Below, one piece after another: positions 33,818-44,700 of a DNA stretch of 64,000 nt. Both the position numbers and the translations under genes were made by a program. Numbering within the stretch: position 1 is the stretch's first letter; every line of letters begins with the position of its first letter. The notes under the pieces were generated by a model. It saw nothing but the letters and a program-made list of their open reading frames with translations. It did not search any database and had not been told where the DNA came from. Origin of the DNA: Undibacterium hunanense. Its GTDB lineage: Bacteria > Pseudomonadota > Gammaproteobacteria > Burkholderiales > Burkholderiaceae_D. Location of the stretch: NCBI RefSeq assembly GCF_014284335.1, contig NZ_JACOGF010000009.1:1-64000 (forward strand), given 5' to 3'.

Positions 33818-35902
33818 ATGATCGCTTACGTGTTCAGGACGATATCCTGCATAATTTTTCTTTGGCTGGTCTTGCAGCCAGTGGAAACGCGGGCGGAAGA
33901 TCCGGCAAGCCCGACGGTGACAGTGACAGGCAAGAAAGAGCCAGTCGTCAAAAAGATCGATAAGACTGTCTATGACGTTTCCAATATGCCGAAAGCGGCA
34001 AACGGGACTGCACAGGACGTTTTGCAGGCTACACCTGAAGTATCGGTGACGGCTGACGGCAAAATCTCGGTCAAGGGAAATTCTCAGGTCACGATCCTGA
34101 TCGATGGCAAGCCGACCGCAATGATGTCGGGCGATGACCGGGTCGTGGCACTACAGACCATGAGCGGCACCGACATTGCCAGCATCGAAGTCATCACCAA
34201 TCCATCCGCCGCCTATAATGCCAATGGCGGTGCGATCCTGAATATCGTGCTGAAGCGAAACCGCAAGCCTGGCGCACGTGCGCAGATACAGGGGAGTGCC
34301 ACGGATCAGGGCCTCTGGAATGTCGGTGCGTCGGGCGACATCACAGAAAAAGATATCAGCGTGCACGGTAACCTGGCGTTTCGCCGTGATGGCACGCTGA
34401 AGTTCCGTCAGTCAGCCGTTGACTGGAATAATCCCCTCGGTGACCAGGGCGGGCAAACACTGCAGACTTCAGAGGTATTTGTTCGTCGCATCGTTGAAAG
34501 CGCGGCCCTGGGCGTCGATTATGCGATGAGCGATGCGAGTAGTCTCAGCCTGTCGATGCGGTATAACAATCGTCATTCACGTCCTTTGTTCGACGTGCTC
34601 AACGAAAATCGTACGACAACGGCCGAGACCGTCTATCACCGTATCTCCTATGGACCCAACGAACAGTCTGACGATAGCGCCAGCCTTAGTTACAGTCATC
34701 AGGACGATGGAACAGCGTTGAAGGCCATGCTTCAACACAGCAATACGACGGGCCTGATCGACAAGTCTTATCGCGACGTGTTCGTCGCACCGGTGCGCGA
34801 CACCGGCTACAGCCATGGTGCCACCAGGTCGGCGCGCCACCTCAGTCAGGCCAGTCTTGACTGGAGTCGCTCATCGGAACATGGCCAGTGGGGCATGGGT
34901 CTGGATATCCAGGACAAGACTGACGACATCAGCAACTATCAGGCATCTGTCTATCCTTCGACAGGTAGTGAAGTGCCAGATCCCACGACGACCAATGCTT
35001 ATGCCGTGATGACGACGCTGACAGCTGTTTATCTGACTGACCAGATCACCTACGGACAATGGCAAGTACTATTGGGTGGACGGGCCGAGCGCATGGCATT
35101 GCGGGTGAGTCCGGCAAAGGGCATCGTGCAGACAGGGTATTGGCAGGCGTTCAATCCCAGCGTCCATCTGAAATATACCGTCAGCGACCAGGCTGACCTG
35201 ACACTGAGTTTTCGTCGCAGCCTCCAGAGGCCCGATCCGCGTGATCTCAATCCGTTCACCACCTATGTCGATGCGCAAAATCTGAACCGTGGCAATCCGG
35301 GCCTCAAGCCGCAGATACTGAACTCATGGGAGCTTGGCACGAATCTGGACGCGCAGCACCTGAGCGGCAATCTTGCTGTCTTCTACCGTACCAGCCGCGA
35401 TACGGTGACCGATGCGCGCAGTGTCGACGCGGATAATGTACTGGTTACCTCGAAGCAGAATGGTGGGCGGGCTCGCTCGGCAGGCATCACAGCGTCTTTC
35501 GACTGGACGCCTGATGCGAAGCTGAGTTTGGGTATGGATGCCGGTATTTATCGTGTGATGCTTGATACGCCTGATCTTTATAATCTTGTGCATCAGGACA
35601 GTGTCTCGGGCTATATCGATCTCAGAGCAAGTCACAGCTTCGGGCACAACGAGGTGTCGCTTGATGCGCATGGCCAATCTGCCGGAATAACACCACTGGG
35701 CCGATATGGCGCGACCAGCAGCATCAACCTGACCTGGAAGCATCAAATCACCAGGACCTTAAGCCTGACGGTCAACGCTAATGATATTTTCGATGGCAGC
35801 AGGCGCACCTACAGGACAGACACCAGCACCTTCCGTCAGACCGGCTTCGATCATTTCGTCGCGCAGCGTATTTATGTGGGCTTTGTAAAAAAGATAGAGT
35901 GA
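33818..35902 (+). CDS. TonB-dependent outer membrane receptor (lone)
   Basis: A 694-residue receptor. A signal peptide (about 1-26) is followed by a plug domain with TVTVTGKKEPVV near the start, VTILIDGKPTAMMSGDDRV and IEVITNPSAAYNANGGAILN, then a beta-barrel with repeated aromatic strands ending in a terminal Phe-type region (RIYVGFVKKIE). The layout resembles the outer membrane beta-barrel group often fused after a carboxypeptidase-like domain. No substrate gene, TonB or ExbBD is adjacent. Codon choice (many GAT, CGC, GCG) differs from neighbouring genes, suggesting separate origin. Confidence 0.85.
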   Translation: MIAYVFRTISCIIFLWLVLQPVETRAEDPASPTVTVTGKKEPVVKKIDKTVYDVSNMPKAANGTAQDVLQATPEVSVTADGKISVKGNSQVTILIDGKPTAMMSGDDRVVALQTMSGTDIASIEVITNPSAAYNANGGAILNIVLKRNRKPGARAQIQGSATDQGLWNVGASGDITEKDISVHGNLAFRRDGTLKFRQSAVDWNNPLGDQGGQTLQTSEVFVRRIVESAALGVDYAMSDASSLSLSMRYNNRHSRPLFDVLNENRTTTAETVYHRISYGPNEQSDDSASLSYSHQDDGTALKAMLQHSNTTGLIDKSYRDVFVAPVRDTGYSHGATRSARHLSQASLDWSRSSEHGQWGMGLDIQDKTDDISNYQASVYPSTGSEVPDPTTTNAYAVMTTLTAVYLTDQITYGQWQVLLGGRAERMALRVSPAKGIVQTGYWQAFNPSVHLKYTVSDQADLTLSFRRSLQRPDPRDLNPFTTYVDAQNLNRGNPGLKPQILNSWELGTNLDAQHLSGNLAVFYRTSRDTVTDARSVDADNVLVTSKQNGGRARSAGITASFDWTPDAKLSLGMDAGIYRVMLDTPDLYNLVHQDSVSGYIDLRASHSFGHNEVSLDAHGQSAGITPLGRYGATSSINLTWKHQITRTLSLTVNANDIFDGSRRTYRTDTSTFRQTGFDHFVAQRIYVGFVKKIE

Positions 35903-36105
35903 CGTGGCGGACTGAACGCACGGTGAAGAGGGTATCGACATGGCCAGGCGATAGCTGCCAGACCATTCAGGATCCGCTTGCCTACATTGTGATACTTACG
36001 CTTGTTACGCTCTCTTACAGGTTTTCTGTCATCGTCCTTTTTTGTTTGCCCGTTATAGGCTTGTGACAGGCACACAATACATTAACACTGCATAAGGACT
36101 TCATC

Positions 36106-36690
36106 ATGAAAACGAAATTTATCCCCTTGTTACTGGCTGGTTTGTTGACATGCTCGGCATTTGCCCAAAGCGTCAGCACGGATGTACAGCGTAATGTTAA
36201 TCAGCAAACCAGGATAGAAGATGGTTTGAAAACAGGTCAGTTGACGACTAAAGAAGTTGGCAAACTGGAACGTGAACAGGCTGCGATAGCGCGGGAAGAG
36301 CATAATGCCCTGAAAGATGGCAAGTTGAGTGCCGGTGAAAAAGCAAAAATTGACAGAATGCAGAACAAGGCCAGTGCTGATATTCATGCAGAAAAAAATG
36401 ACGGGCGAGTCGGCAACCCGAATTCTGTATCAAGCAAACGCATGCAGGCTGACGTACAAAGAAACGTGAACCAGCAGCAACGCGTGGAAAATGGCATCAA
36501 GTCTGGCGAGCTGACCAACCATGAGGTCGCCAAACTGGAAAAAGGCCAGGCGAGAGTCGATCACAAAGAAGCTGTTGCGGCCAAAAATGGCCATATCGGC
36601 GAAGCCGAACAACGCAATATCCAACATGCTGAAAACCATCAGTCCAAAAAAATCCACAAAGAAAAAACGGATGAGCAGGTACGTGGATAA
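36106..36690 (+). CDS. Secreted protein with two tandem ~90-residue repeats
   Basis: A 194-residue protein with a signal peptide (1-20, cleavage after AFA). The mature part consists of two related repeats, each beginning DVQRNVNQQ-R-E-G followed by GKL or GEL spacing and a Lys/Glu-rich helical end. Repeat 1 is about 24-100 and repeat 2 about 112-194. Each repeat contains a DGKLSAGE-type loop of acidic residues and is otherwise charged and helical, so a periplasmic helical-bundle or calcium-binding role is possible. No named family is recognised. It has its own terminator and sits between the receptor and rho. Confidence 0.7.
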   Translation: MKTKFIPLLLAGLLTCSAFAQSVSTDVQRNVNQQTRIEDGLKTGQLTTKEVGKLEREQAAIAREEHNALKDGKLSAGEKAKIDRMQNKASADIHAEKNDGRVGNPNSVSSKRMQADVQRNVNQQQRVENGIKSGELTNHEVAKLEKGQARVDHKEAVAAKNGHIGEAEQRNIQHAENHQSKKIHKEKTDEQVRG

Positions 36691-36710
36691 TTTGTAAAAT
36701 GGGTAGTGTA

Positions 36711-36748
36711 AAAAAAGCTGGTCTTCTTATTTGAAGACCAGCTTTTTT
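36711..36748 (+). terminator. Terminator after the repeat protein
   Basis: AAAAAAGCTGGTCTTC (36711-36726) pairs with GAAGACCAGCTTTTTT (36733-36748) across a six-base loop. T-tracts are present on both strands. Confidence 0.88.
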
Positions 36749-36775
36749 GTTGCCCTTGCCAGGGTGTCAGGCAAG

Positions 36776-36805
36776 AAAAAAGCCGCCACAAAAGTGACGG
36801 CTTGT
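36776..36805 (-). terminator. rho gene terminator
   Basis: On the minus strand, GCCGTCAC pairs with GTGGCGGC (one G-T pair) around TTTT, then TTTTTT follows. It lies immediately beyond the rho stop codon. Confidence 0.75.
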
Positions 36806-36828
36806 CAGCCCAAAAACAGGAGGGGAAC

Positions 36829-38091
36829 TTATCCGCCCCGACGCATCATTTCAAAGAACTCTGCGTTGTTTTTCGTGGCCTTCATCTTGTCGAGGATGAA
36901 CTCCATCGCTTCGATTTCATCCATGCTATACAGCAATTTGCGCAAGATCCAGATCTTCTGCAACTGATCCGGCTTGATCAGCAATTCTTCACGACGGGTG
37001 CCGGATTTGTTGAGGTTGATGGCTGGGTAGACGCGTTTTTCGGCAAGGCGGCGTTCCAGATGAACTTCCATATTGCCTGTGCCTTTGAATTCTTCGTAGA
37101 TCACATCATCCATACGGCTGCCGGTTTCGATCAGTGCCGTGGCGATGATGGTCAGGGAACCACCTTCTTCGACATTACGTGCAGCACCGAAGAAACGTTT
37201 TGGACGTTGCAGCGCATTGGCATCCACACCACCGGTCAGTACCTTGCCAGATGCAGGGATGACGGTATTGTAGGCGCGCGCCAGACGAGTGATGGAATCC
37301 AGCAGGATGACCACGTCTTTTTTCATTTCGACCAGGCGCTTGGCTTTTTCCAGCACCATTTCAGCGACTTGTACGTGACGGGTGGCGGGTTCATCGAAAG
37401 TCGATGCAACCACTTCACCGCGTACGGAACGCTGCATTTCTGTTACTTCTTCCGGACGTTCGTCGATCAGCAAAACGATCAAAGTAACATCAGGATGATT
37501 GGTGGTAATCGCGTGTGCCACGTGTTGCAGCATGACGGATTTACCGGATTTGGGTGATGCCACCAGCAAACCGCGCTGGCCACGACCGATAGGGGCAATC
37601 ATGTCGATGATACGGCCGGTGGTATTTTCTTCGCCGCGCATTTCGCGTTCGAGTGTCAATACCTTGTTCGGGTGCAGCGGCGTCAGGTTTTCAAACAGGA
37701 TGCGGTGCTTGGACGCTTCTGGCGATTCGCCGTTGACCTTGTCCACCTTCACCAGTGCAAAATAGCGCTCACCATCTTTGGGGGTGCGTACTTCACCTTC
37801 TATCGAATCGCCAGTATGCAGGTTGAAACGGCGAATTTGAGAAGGGGAAATATAAATATCGTCTGTGGATGCCATATAGCTGGCATCGGGCGAGCGCAGG
37901 AAGCCAAAGCCATCCGGCAATACTTCAAGGGCGCCATCGCCAAAAATTTGTTCGCCTGATTTTGCACGTTTTTTCAGGATCGCGAACATCAATTCCTGCT
38001 TGCGCATACGCGCAGCGTTATCGATATCGAGTCCGATGGCCATCTCCAGCAAAGCGGATACGTGTAAGGCCTTTAATTCAGATAGATGCAT
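36829..38091 (-). CDS. rho: Transcription termination factor Rho
   Basis: A 420-residue RNA-dependent helicase. The N-terminal RNA-binding OB fold ([13 protein letters not shown]) is followed by a RecA-like ATPase: Walker [16 protein letters not shown], the [20 protein letters not shown] segment and the R-finger region. It releases RNA polymerase from untranslated RNA. Normal length. It lies downstream of trxA on the same strand, as in other Burkholderiales, but rpmE2 no longer follows it. Confidence 0.97.
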   Translation of the reverse strand: MHLSELKALHVSALLEMAIGLDIDNAARMRKQELMFAILKKRAKSGEQIFGDGALEVLPDGFGFLRSPDASYMASTDDIYISPSQIRRFNLHTGDSIEGEVRTPKDGERYFALVKVDKVNGESPEASKHRILFENLTPLHPNKVLTLEREMRGEENTTGRIIDMIAPIGRGQRGLLVASPKSGKSVMLQHVAHAITTNHPDVTLIVLLIDERPEEVTEMQRSVRGEVVASTFDEPATRHVQVAEMVLEKAKRLVEMKKDVVILLDSITRLARAYNTVIPASGKVLTGGVDANALQRPKRFFGAARNVEEGGSLTIIATALIETGSRMDDVIYEEFKGTGNMEVHLERRLAEKRVYPAINLNKSGTRREELLIKPDQLQKIWILRKLLYSMDEIEAMEFILDKMKATKNNAEFFEMMRRGG

Positions 38092-38258
38092 GGTGAGTGT
38101 CCCGGGATGGGATTATGAGGTGGGGGAGTGAGCGGAGGAACTACAGAATAAACAGGATAGAAAGAAGTTCTGTCGTGGTTTAAATTTTAGTTTGAACTCG
38201 GGTCTAAATTAATCGCAACCGGGTAATGGGTAATTACCGCGAAGCTGTATTTCACATG

Positions 38259-38309
38259 CAAGCGCCGTAAGTAAAGTTCTTTTAGTTCTTTTACTTACGG
38301 TGTTTGCTT
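38259..38309 (-). terminator. Long hairpin between trxA and rho
   Basis: A stem of about 18 bp with two G-T pairs (GCAAGCGCCGTAAGTAAA against TTTACTTACGGTGTTTGC) lies directly after trxA. There is no T-tract, so it could be a processing or attenuation structure ahead of rho rather than a plain terminator. Confidence 0.5.
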
Positions 38310-38326
38310 CAGACCGTGATAATACC

Positions 38327-38653
38327 TTAAATATTACTGTCAATGAAAGTGGTTAATTGCCCTTTTGCCAGCGCGCCAACTTTTTGCGCTGCAGCAGTAC
38401 CATTTTTAAACAAAATCAGGGTAGGGATGCCACGAATGCCGAATTTGGCTGGAACAGCCTGGTTTGCATCAACGTCCATCTTGGCTACGATGATTTTGCC
38501 ATTGTATTCTTTGGCAACTTCTTCCAGGATAGGGGCGATCATCTTGCAAGGGCCACACCATTCGGCCCAGAAATCGACCAGCACTGGTACATTGGAATTG
38601 ATTACGTCAGCTTCGAATGAAGCATCGCTTACATATTTGATGTTTTCGCTCAT
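38327..38653 (-). CDS. trxA: Thioredoxin
   Basis: A 108-residue thioredoxin with the active site [10 protein letters not shown] at residues 30-39 and the cis-Pro segment GIRGIPTLI. It is a general disulfide reductant in the cytoplasm and can serve the thioredoxin-type arsenate reductases of this window. It is upstream of rho on the same strand with 235 bases between. Confidence 0.97.
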   Translation of the reverse strand: MSENIKYVSDASFEADVINSNVPVLVDFWAEWCGPCKMIAPILEEVAKEYNGKIIVAKMDVDANQAVPAKFGIRGIPTLILFKNGTAAAQKVGALAKGQLTTFIDSNI

Positions 38654-38983
38654 GGAATCCTCAACGAGAGGGAAAAATTAAGGGGTAACAGCGCCACTGA
38701 ATGTCGGTCTATCGGACAGCGCCGCATTCTGGTATGAATCTGGGGGTGATAATCACGAATTCAATGGTATTGAATAGTGTATCAGCATGACTACAACAAG
38801 AGTCGGGCGTGGCTGGCTATGGAGTGATAATAACCTATTTTTAAATAAAGTGTGATGCCCACAGCTAAATTGCCTATGCTGTCGCATAGTATACTTGCTC
38901 TACAGACAAAATTCATCTTTGCTTATTACCGGTCTTGTCACCGTATTTATTACTGTACTTATTTACTGCCTACTGTCCTCTCT
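38654..38983. other. Divergent intergenic region trxA / addB-like
   Basis: About 330 bases. It contains the promoter regions of trxA (minus strand) and the repair nuclease (plus strand). A longer in-frame extension of the nuclease begins at 38852 but is rich in Tyr, Cys and Ser and is not family-like. No operator was recognised. Confidence 0.5.
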
Positions 38984-41779
38984 ATGCTGCGTCCACCCGA
39001 ACTGATTCCTGCTTCTCCCGATTTTTGGCCCCGGCTGGCGCAAGCCTTCCTGCGTATGGCCAGGACCGAGGGCTGGGGACTGGAGCAGGGACGTGATTAT
39101 TCCGCCGTGCGGGTAGTGGTGCCTACTTACCAGCATGCCAATTTGCTGCTGCGGGCGCTGGGCGCCAGTCTGCAGGGCAATTTTATTCCGCCGCGTATCC
39201 ATACCCTGTTTGCCCTGCTGGAAATGCAGGCGCCAGACAGCCAGGGCCAGCCAGGTACAGATGCCAGTGAGCGTTTGATGGGGCTATATGCCGAATTGCG
39301 GCAACATCCCTGGCTGAAGAAGTTATTCGGTGCACGCAGCAATACCGATTTGTTGCCGCTGGCGCAGACCTTGTTAACCCTGTCTGATGAACTGACCGCT
39401 GCCCTGTTGCCGCTGGCAGTCAAGGGCAGTGGCACCAATAGAACTACAGCCAACAAGACAAAGCTGGAGCGCGAATGGCAGGCCGCACTGGCGCAGTTGC
39501 CAGCACCGGCGCAGGCTGTGCTGTCGGAAGAGTCGCAACTGGTGTGGTCAGTCTGGCAGGGGCAACTGGATGGCAATGACCCCATGCTGCAACGCTATGG
39601 ACGCCTGATGCAACTGGCCGGCCAGGCCGCTGAACCTTTATTGTGGATCAGCCCGACTGCACCAGATGCGATGGAAGCAGCGTTTTTGCAGGCATGGGCA
39701 AAAAACCAGACTGTCATGCAATGCACGCTGGACTGGCGCGCCGAAATCCTGCCGCAACCGTATTACCATGCCTGGCCGGGTTTGCAGGATGCAGGCGGCC
39801 CCAGTCATCAACAAGCCTTGACGGAATATGTGGATACCTCGCATATACGTCTGTGCTGCGCCGCCTCGCTGGAAGATGAAGCCGTACAGGGCGCGCAGAC
39901 CATCATCAACTGGCTGCAGGCGGGCAAGCAAAATGTGGCCGTGGTGGCGCAGGACAGGGTGGTGTCGCGCCGCATGCGTGCGTTGCTGGAAAGAGCCCAG
40001 ATCATGGTCGCCGATGAAACTGGTTGGAAATTGTCAACCACCCGCGCTGCTGCCGCCATCGCCGCCTGGCTGGAAGTGGTGGCAACCCGTGCCGATACCA
40101 TGACCCTGCTGGATTTTTTGAAATCACCTTATGTGATCTGGAAAGACAGTGAACAGGATACAGAATTAGCAGATGCTGATGTGGAAAGCCGCGACAAGGC
40201 TGACATCGTTATGCGTATAGAAAGCGTGCTGCGGCGCGCGAATATTCTGGGTGGATGGGAGGCAGTATTGTCTGCGCTGGATGGGGCTCAGGACACGGTG
40301 GCAGCGCGCCGCTGGCTGAGAGCGATTGCCAGGCAGGCGAATCAGTTCACAGGTCGTCGCAGTCTGCCGGAATGGTGCGCGCTTAGCCTGCAGTCTTTTT
40401 TTGATCTGTCCATGTTCAATGCCTTTCAGGCTGATCCTGCCGGCGCGCAGATTATCCAGCTACTGCAAAAAATGCAGATGTCTTGTGAAGATATGAAAGC
40501 CGGGTTCACTTTTGCAGAATGGCGCTCGCTGATGAGTCTGCAAATGGAAAGCACACCCTTTGTCGTTACCCATGCCGACAAGCGGGTAGTGATGCTGCCT
40601 TTGAATGGTGCCCGCCTGCGGTCTTTTGATGCGGTCTTGCTGGTTGGTGCCGACGCCCGGCACTTGCCGTCACAGGCCAGCGAGGTCTTGTTCTTTGCCA
40701 ATGCCGTGCGGCGAGAATGCGGTCTGGAAACCCGCGAATCCCGTCAGCAACAGCAGTTGCGTGATTTTGCCGAACTGCTGTTAAGCAATACCGATGTGGT
40801 GCTGTCCTGGCAGGGCAGTTTGAATGGTGAGCATAATCCCGTCAGCCCCTGGCTGGAGCAACTGGGCCTGACGCTGGAAAGAACCCGGCAGGCGATATTG
40901 GACAGGCAGCCGCTGCCTTTGCCCCTTACGCATTTGCCGGTCTTGCCGCAGCAAATGCCGGCACCATCAGCGGCCGTGCTATTGCCAGCCAGCCTGTCTG
41001 CCAGTGGCTATACCAGTCTGGTTGTATGCCCTTACCAGTTTTTTGCCGGCCGCATGCTGGGGCTGAGTGCCATGGATGAATTGTCCGACATGCCGGAAAA
41101 ACGGGATTATGGCGACTGGCTGCATGCAATATTGAAGCGCTTTCATGAACAGCTGAAAACCGCCATGCAGGAGCAGGATCAGGAGCAAGGCCAGGTGGAC
41201 AAGGAAGCCTTGTTAAGAGCAGTATCCTCTGAATTTTTTGCTGATGTGCTGCAAAAAAGCCCGGCAGCACTGGCCTACAGTGTGCGCTGGGAAAAAGTGA
41301 TACCTGCCTATATTGCCTGGGTGCAGGCACGTGAAGATGATGGCTGGCAATTTGATATGGGTGAAATCAAGGCGGAGAAAACGCTGGAATGGTCAGGCGG
41401 GAGCCTGACCCTGAAAGGGCGTATAGACCGTATCGACAAACATCAGAGTGGTGAATTGGCTGTGCTGGATTACAAGACAAAAAATGCCAATGATTTGCGC
41501 AAGCGCCTGAAAGATGGAGAAGACCATCAGTTACCGTTTTATGGCCTGCTGACGGAATTGCCAGTCAGTTCTGCCAGCTATGTCGCGCTGGAGCTGAGTC
41601 AGGGTAAAACCGGGCAAACCGATGCTGACGATTTTGAGCGCTGGGTGTCTGAGCTGGCGCAGTCAATCAGGAACAGCATGGCCGCCCTGCAGCAGGGCGC
41701 AGCCTTGCCTGCTCATGGGGTAGAGCAAGCCTGTCAATATTGCGAGATGCGTGGTCTGTGTCGTAAGGGAGCATGGTAA
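38984..41779 (+). CDS. AddB-like helicase/nuclease (PD-(D/E)XK repair protein)
   Basis: About 931 residues from the ATG at 38984, where the conserved sequence begins. The N-terminal half is an inactivated UvrD-like helicase; the C-terminal part holds the PD-(D/E)XK nuclease core (LAVLDYKTKNAND, Asp-x-Lys) and a Cys cluster QACQYCEMRGLC that in AddB binds an iron-sulfur cluster. It works with the downstream AddA-like protein to resect double-strand breaks for recombination. Its stop overlaps the start of the partner (TAATG). Confidence 0.85.
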   Translation: MLRPPELIPASPDFWPRLAQAFLRMARTEGWGLEQGRDYSAVRVVVPTYQHANLLLRALGASLQGNFIPPRIHTLFALLEMQAPDSQGQPGTDASERLMGLYAELRQHPWLKKLFGARSNTDLLPLAQTLLTLSDELTAALLPLAVKGSGTNRTTANKTKLEREWQAALAQLPAPAQAVLSEESQLVWSVWQGQLDGNDPMLQRYGRLMQLAGQAAEPLLWISPTAPDAMEAAFLQAWAKNQTVMQCTLDWRAEILPQPYYHAWPGLQDAGGPSHQQALTEYVDTSHIRLCCAASLEDEAVQGAQTIINWLQAGKQNVAVVAQDRVVSRRMRALLERAQIMVADETGWKLSTTRAAAAIAAWLEVVATRADTMTLLDFLKSPYVIWKDSEQDTELADADVESRDKADIVMRIESVLRRANILGGWEAVLSALDGAQDTVAARRWLRAIARQANQFTGRRSLPEWCALSLQSFFDLSMFNAFQADPAGAQIIQLLQKMQMSCEDMKAGFTFAEWRSLMSLQMESTPFVVTHADKRVVMLPLNGARLRSFDAVLLVGADARHLPSQASEVLFFANAVRRECGLETRESRQQQQLRDFAELLLSNTDVVLSWQGSLNGEHNPVSPWLEQLGLTLERTRQAILDRQPLPLPLTHLPVLPQQMPAPSAAVLLPASLSASGYTSLVVCPYQFFAGRMLGLSAMDELSDMPEKRDYGDWLHAILKRFHEQLKTAMQEQDQEQGQVDKEALLRAVSSEFFADVLQKSPAALAYSVRWEKVIPAYIAWVQAREDDGWQFDMGEIKAEKTLEWSGGSLTLKGRIDRIDKHQSGELAVLDYKTKNANDLRKRLKDGEDHQLPFYGLLTELPVSSASYVALELSQGKTGQTDADDFERWVSELAQSIRNSMAALQQGAALPAHGVEQACQYCEMRGLCRKGAW

Positions 41780-44700
41780 TGACGGACATGACATCTGCCA
41801 CATCTGCCACATCTGCCACATCTGCCACATCTGCCACATCAAGCACATCTACCATCCAGACCACACATGCGTATGAAATTGATGGCGCAGCGGTTAGTCA
41901 TGCACAGTTCACCGCAGCTGCCTGCAACCCGCGCCATAGCGTAGTGGTGGAAGCCTGTGCCGGCAGCGGCAAGACCTGGCTGCTGGTATCGCGCATGTTG
42001 CGCCTGCTGCTGGCGGGCGCGGAACCCGCAGAGCTGCTGGCCATTACCTTTACCCGTAAAGCGGCGCAGGAAATGCGTGAGCGCCTGATGAGCCTGCTGC
42101 ATGAACTGGCCTTGGCCGATATCGCCCAGGTACATCAATTGCTGGCAGAGCGTGGCGTACAGGAAGCCGAAATGCCACAACTGATACCGCTGGCGCGCAG
42201 TTTGTATGAAAAGGTATTGTCCAGCCCGCAATCCCTGTCCATGGATACTTTTCATAGCTGGTTCGGGCGCTTGCTGCAACTGGCACCGCTGGCTTCCGGT
42301 GTGCCGCATGGCTTTAGCCTGGTGGAAGCCAGTGGCGACATACAGCGTGAAGCCTATGGTCAGTTGATGCAGATGATCGCCCGGGAAGAGCATATTGAGA
42401 TCAGGGAAGCACTGCTGTTTCTGTATCAGGAAATCGGTGATTTTACTGCCCGCGAAATGCTGGAAGCATTTCTGGACAAACGGGCAGAATGGTGGGCGTC
42501 AAACCAGGCATCCGATGCTGGCGATCCTCTGCAATGGTTGCAGGATTTATGCGGGGCCGATGCCTACCGCGATGCCCGTCTCAGCCTGTGGGAAGATGCC
42601 GGTCTGTATGACCGCATCAGCAAACTGGCGCTGATTCTGGGACAGGGTTCGAAACAGAATCAGGGCAATGCAGTCAAGATTGAACAGGGCTTGAGTGAAG
42701 GGCCGTCGCTGCCTGCGTTTGACATGCTGTGCAGTGGTTTTTTTGATAGCCGTGGCGCGGCCCGTTCACACAATACCAAGGTGAAGGCATTGCAGGCGTC
42801 CATAGACAAACATCTGGGACCAGATCATGTGCTGGCATTTGAAGATGAATGCCAGGCCATCGTGGATGCCTTGAATTCCCTGCAAAAACGCAGCGCTGAA
42901 AAAATGGTGCTGCAACTCAATGAAGCCTTGTTCAAGGTCGGTGCAGCTTATCTGGATTGTTATCAGGACTTGAAATCAGATCAGCGGGTTTTTGATTTTG
43001 CTGATCTGGAATGGCAGGCCTATCGCCTGTTGAGCAATGATGAATATGCCGCCTATCTGCATAGCCGGCTGGATTCACGCTACAAGCATATCTTGCTGGA
43101 TGAATTCCAGGATACCAATCCATTGCAGTGGGATATCGTGCAGGCATGGTTGTATGCCTATGGTGATGATGCATCCCGGCCTACGGTATTTATTGTGGGC
43201 GACCCCAAGCAATCGATTTATCGTTTCCGGCGCGCTGAACCACGGGTGTTCACCGCAGCCCGCACCATGCTGGCGCAGCAGGGTGCCAGGGTCTTGCGCA
43301 CCAACCAGACCCGCAGGAATGCACCGGCAATCGTCAGCATGCTGAACCTGAGTATGCGCGGCAACCCCCTGTTTGCAGCGCAGACCACGGCGTCTGAGCA
43401 AACCGGCGATGTCTGGCGTTTGCCACTGATAGGTATAGATACCGCAAGCGCCGAAGGCACATCACCCGATGCTGCCGATGCTGCTGACGCTGATATGGTG
43501 GCCGTGACCAAAGGACGTTTCCCTTTACGTAATTCACTGACGACCCCGCTGGAAGAGGCTGAAAACCTGCAACGCTATGAAGAAGGGCGTCAGCTTGCAC
43601 AAACCCTGCTGGAACTGCGTGCGCAACAGGGAACGGATACTTTCCAGTGGTCGGAAGTGATGTTGCTGGTCAAGCGTCGCACCCATCTTTCCGCCTATGA
43701 AAAAGCATTGCGGGAAGCGGGCATTCCCTTTGTATCAAGTCGTCGCGGTGGTTTGCTGGATGCGCTGGAGGTGCTGGACCTGATTGCCCTGCTGGGCTTT
43801 TTGATGACACCTGGGGATAACCGGGCGTTGGCGCATGTCCTGAAATCACCCATCATGGCTGCCAGTGACGCTGACCTGATGCTGATCGCCCAGGCAGATG
43901 GCACAACCTGGTGGAAGCGCCTGCAAGCCTGGCATGGACATGCAGGCCACGATAATCCGCGTTTGCAGCGAGCCTGCAGCTTGCTGCAACAATGGATGGA
44001 AGCTTCCCGCTATCTGCCGGTACATGATTTGCTGGATCGCATCCTGCATCAGGGCGATGTGCTGCAACGCTATGCCCAGTGTGTGCCAGCAGCGCAGCGT
44101 TCACAGGTGACAGGCAATATCCATAGCTTTACTGAACTGGCATTGAATCTGGATGGCGGACGCTACCCCAGTCTGCCAAAATTTATCGCGGCTCTGCATG
44201 CCCTGCGCCGTGCCGGTGACAGTGATGCGCCGGATGAGTCTGCAGTGGACAGTGCGGCCGATGCCTTGCGCATTTTGACCATACACAGCGCCAAGGGACT
44301 GGAAGCAAATATCGTCGTGATGCTTGATACCAATCACAGTGAATCACTGAAAGACAAGATTGGTGTCTTGTGTCAGTGGCCCTTGCAGGCAGGGGAGACA
44401 CGTCATTTTTCCGTCTTTGGCAAGAAAGATCAGCGTGGTGCTGCGCGTGATCAGTTGTTTTTGCAGGAAGAACGGCAGGCCATGCAGGAAAACTGGAACC
44501 TGCTCTACGTCGCCATGACCCGGGCCAGGCAATTACTGATCATCAGTGGCGTGGTCAGCGGCAAGAAACAGGCCAACCCCAGCTGGTATGGCTATCTGGA
44601 AGGTGCAGAACTGAAAACCCCAGGCACAGGCATGCAGACTTCAGGTAGTCAGACTAGTGCGGAATTCAGTCTGGCCGTGTTTAACCCGCCTGCCATGCCG

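Noticed and set aside
41791-41853. A CRISPR array.
   Set aside because: The unit is 9 bp without spacers and is in frame in a gene; no CRISPR or cas gene is seen in the window.
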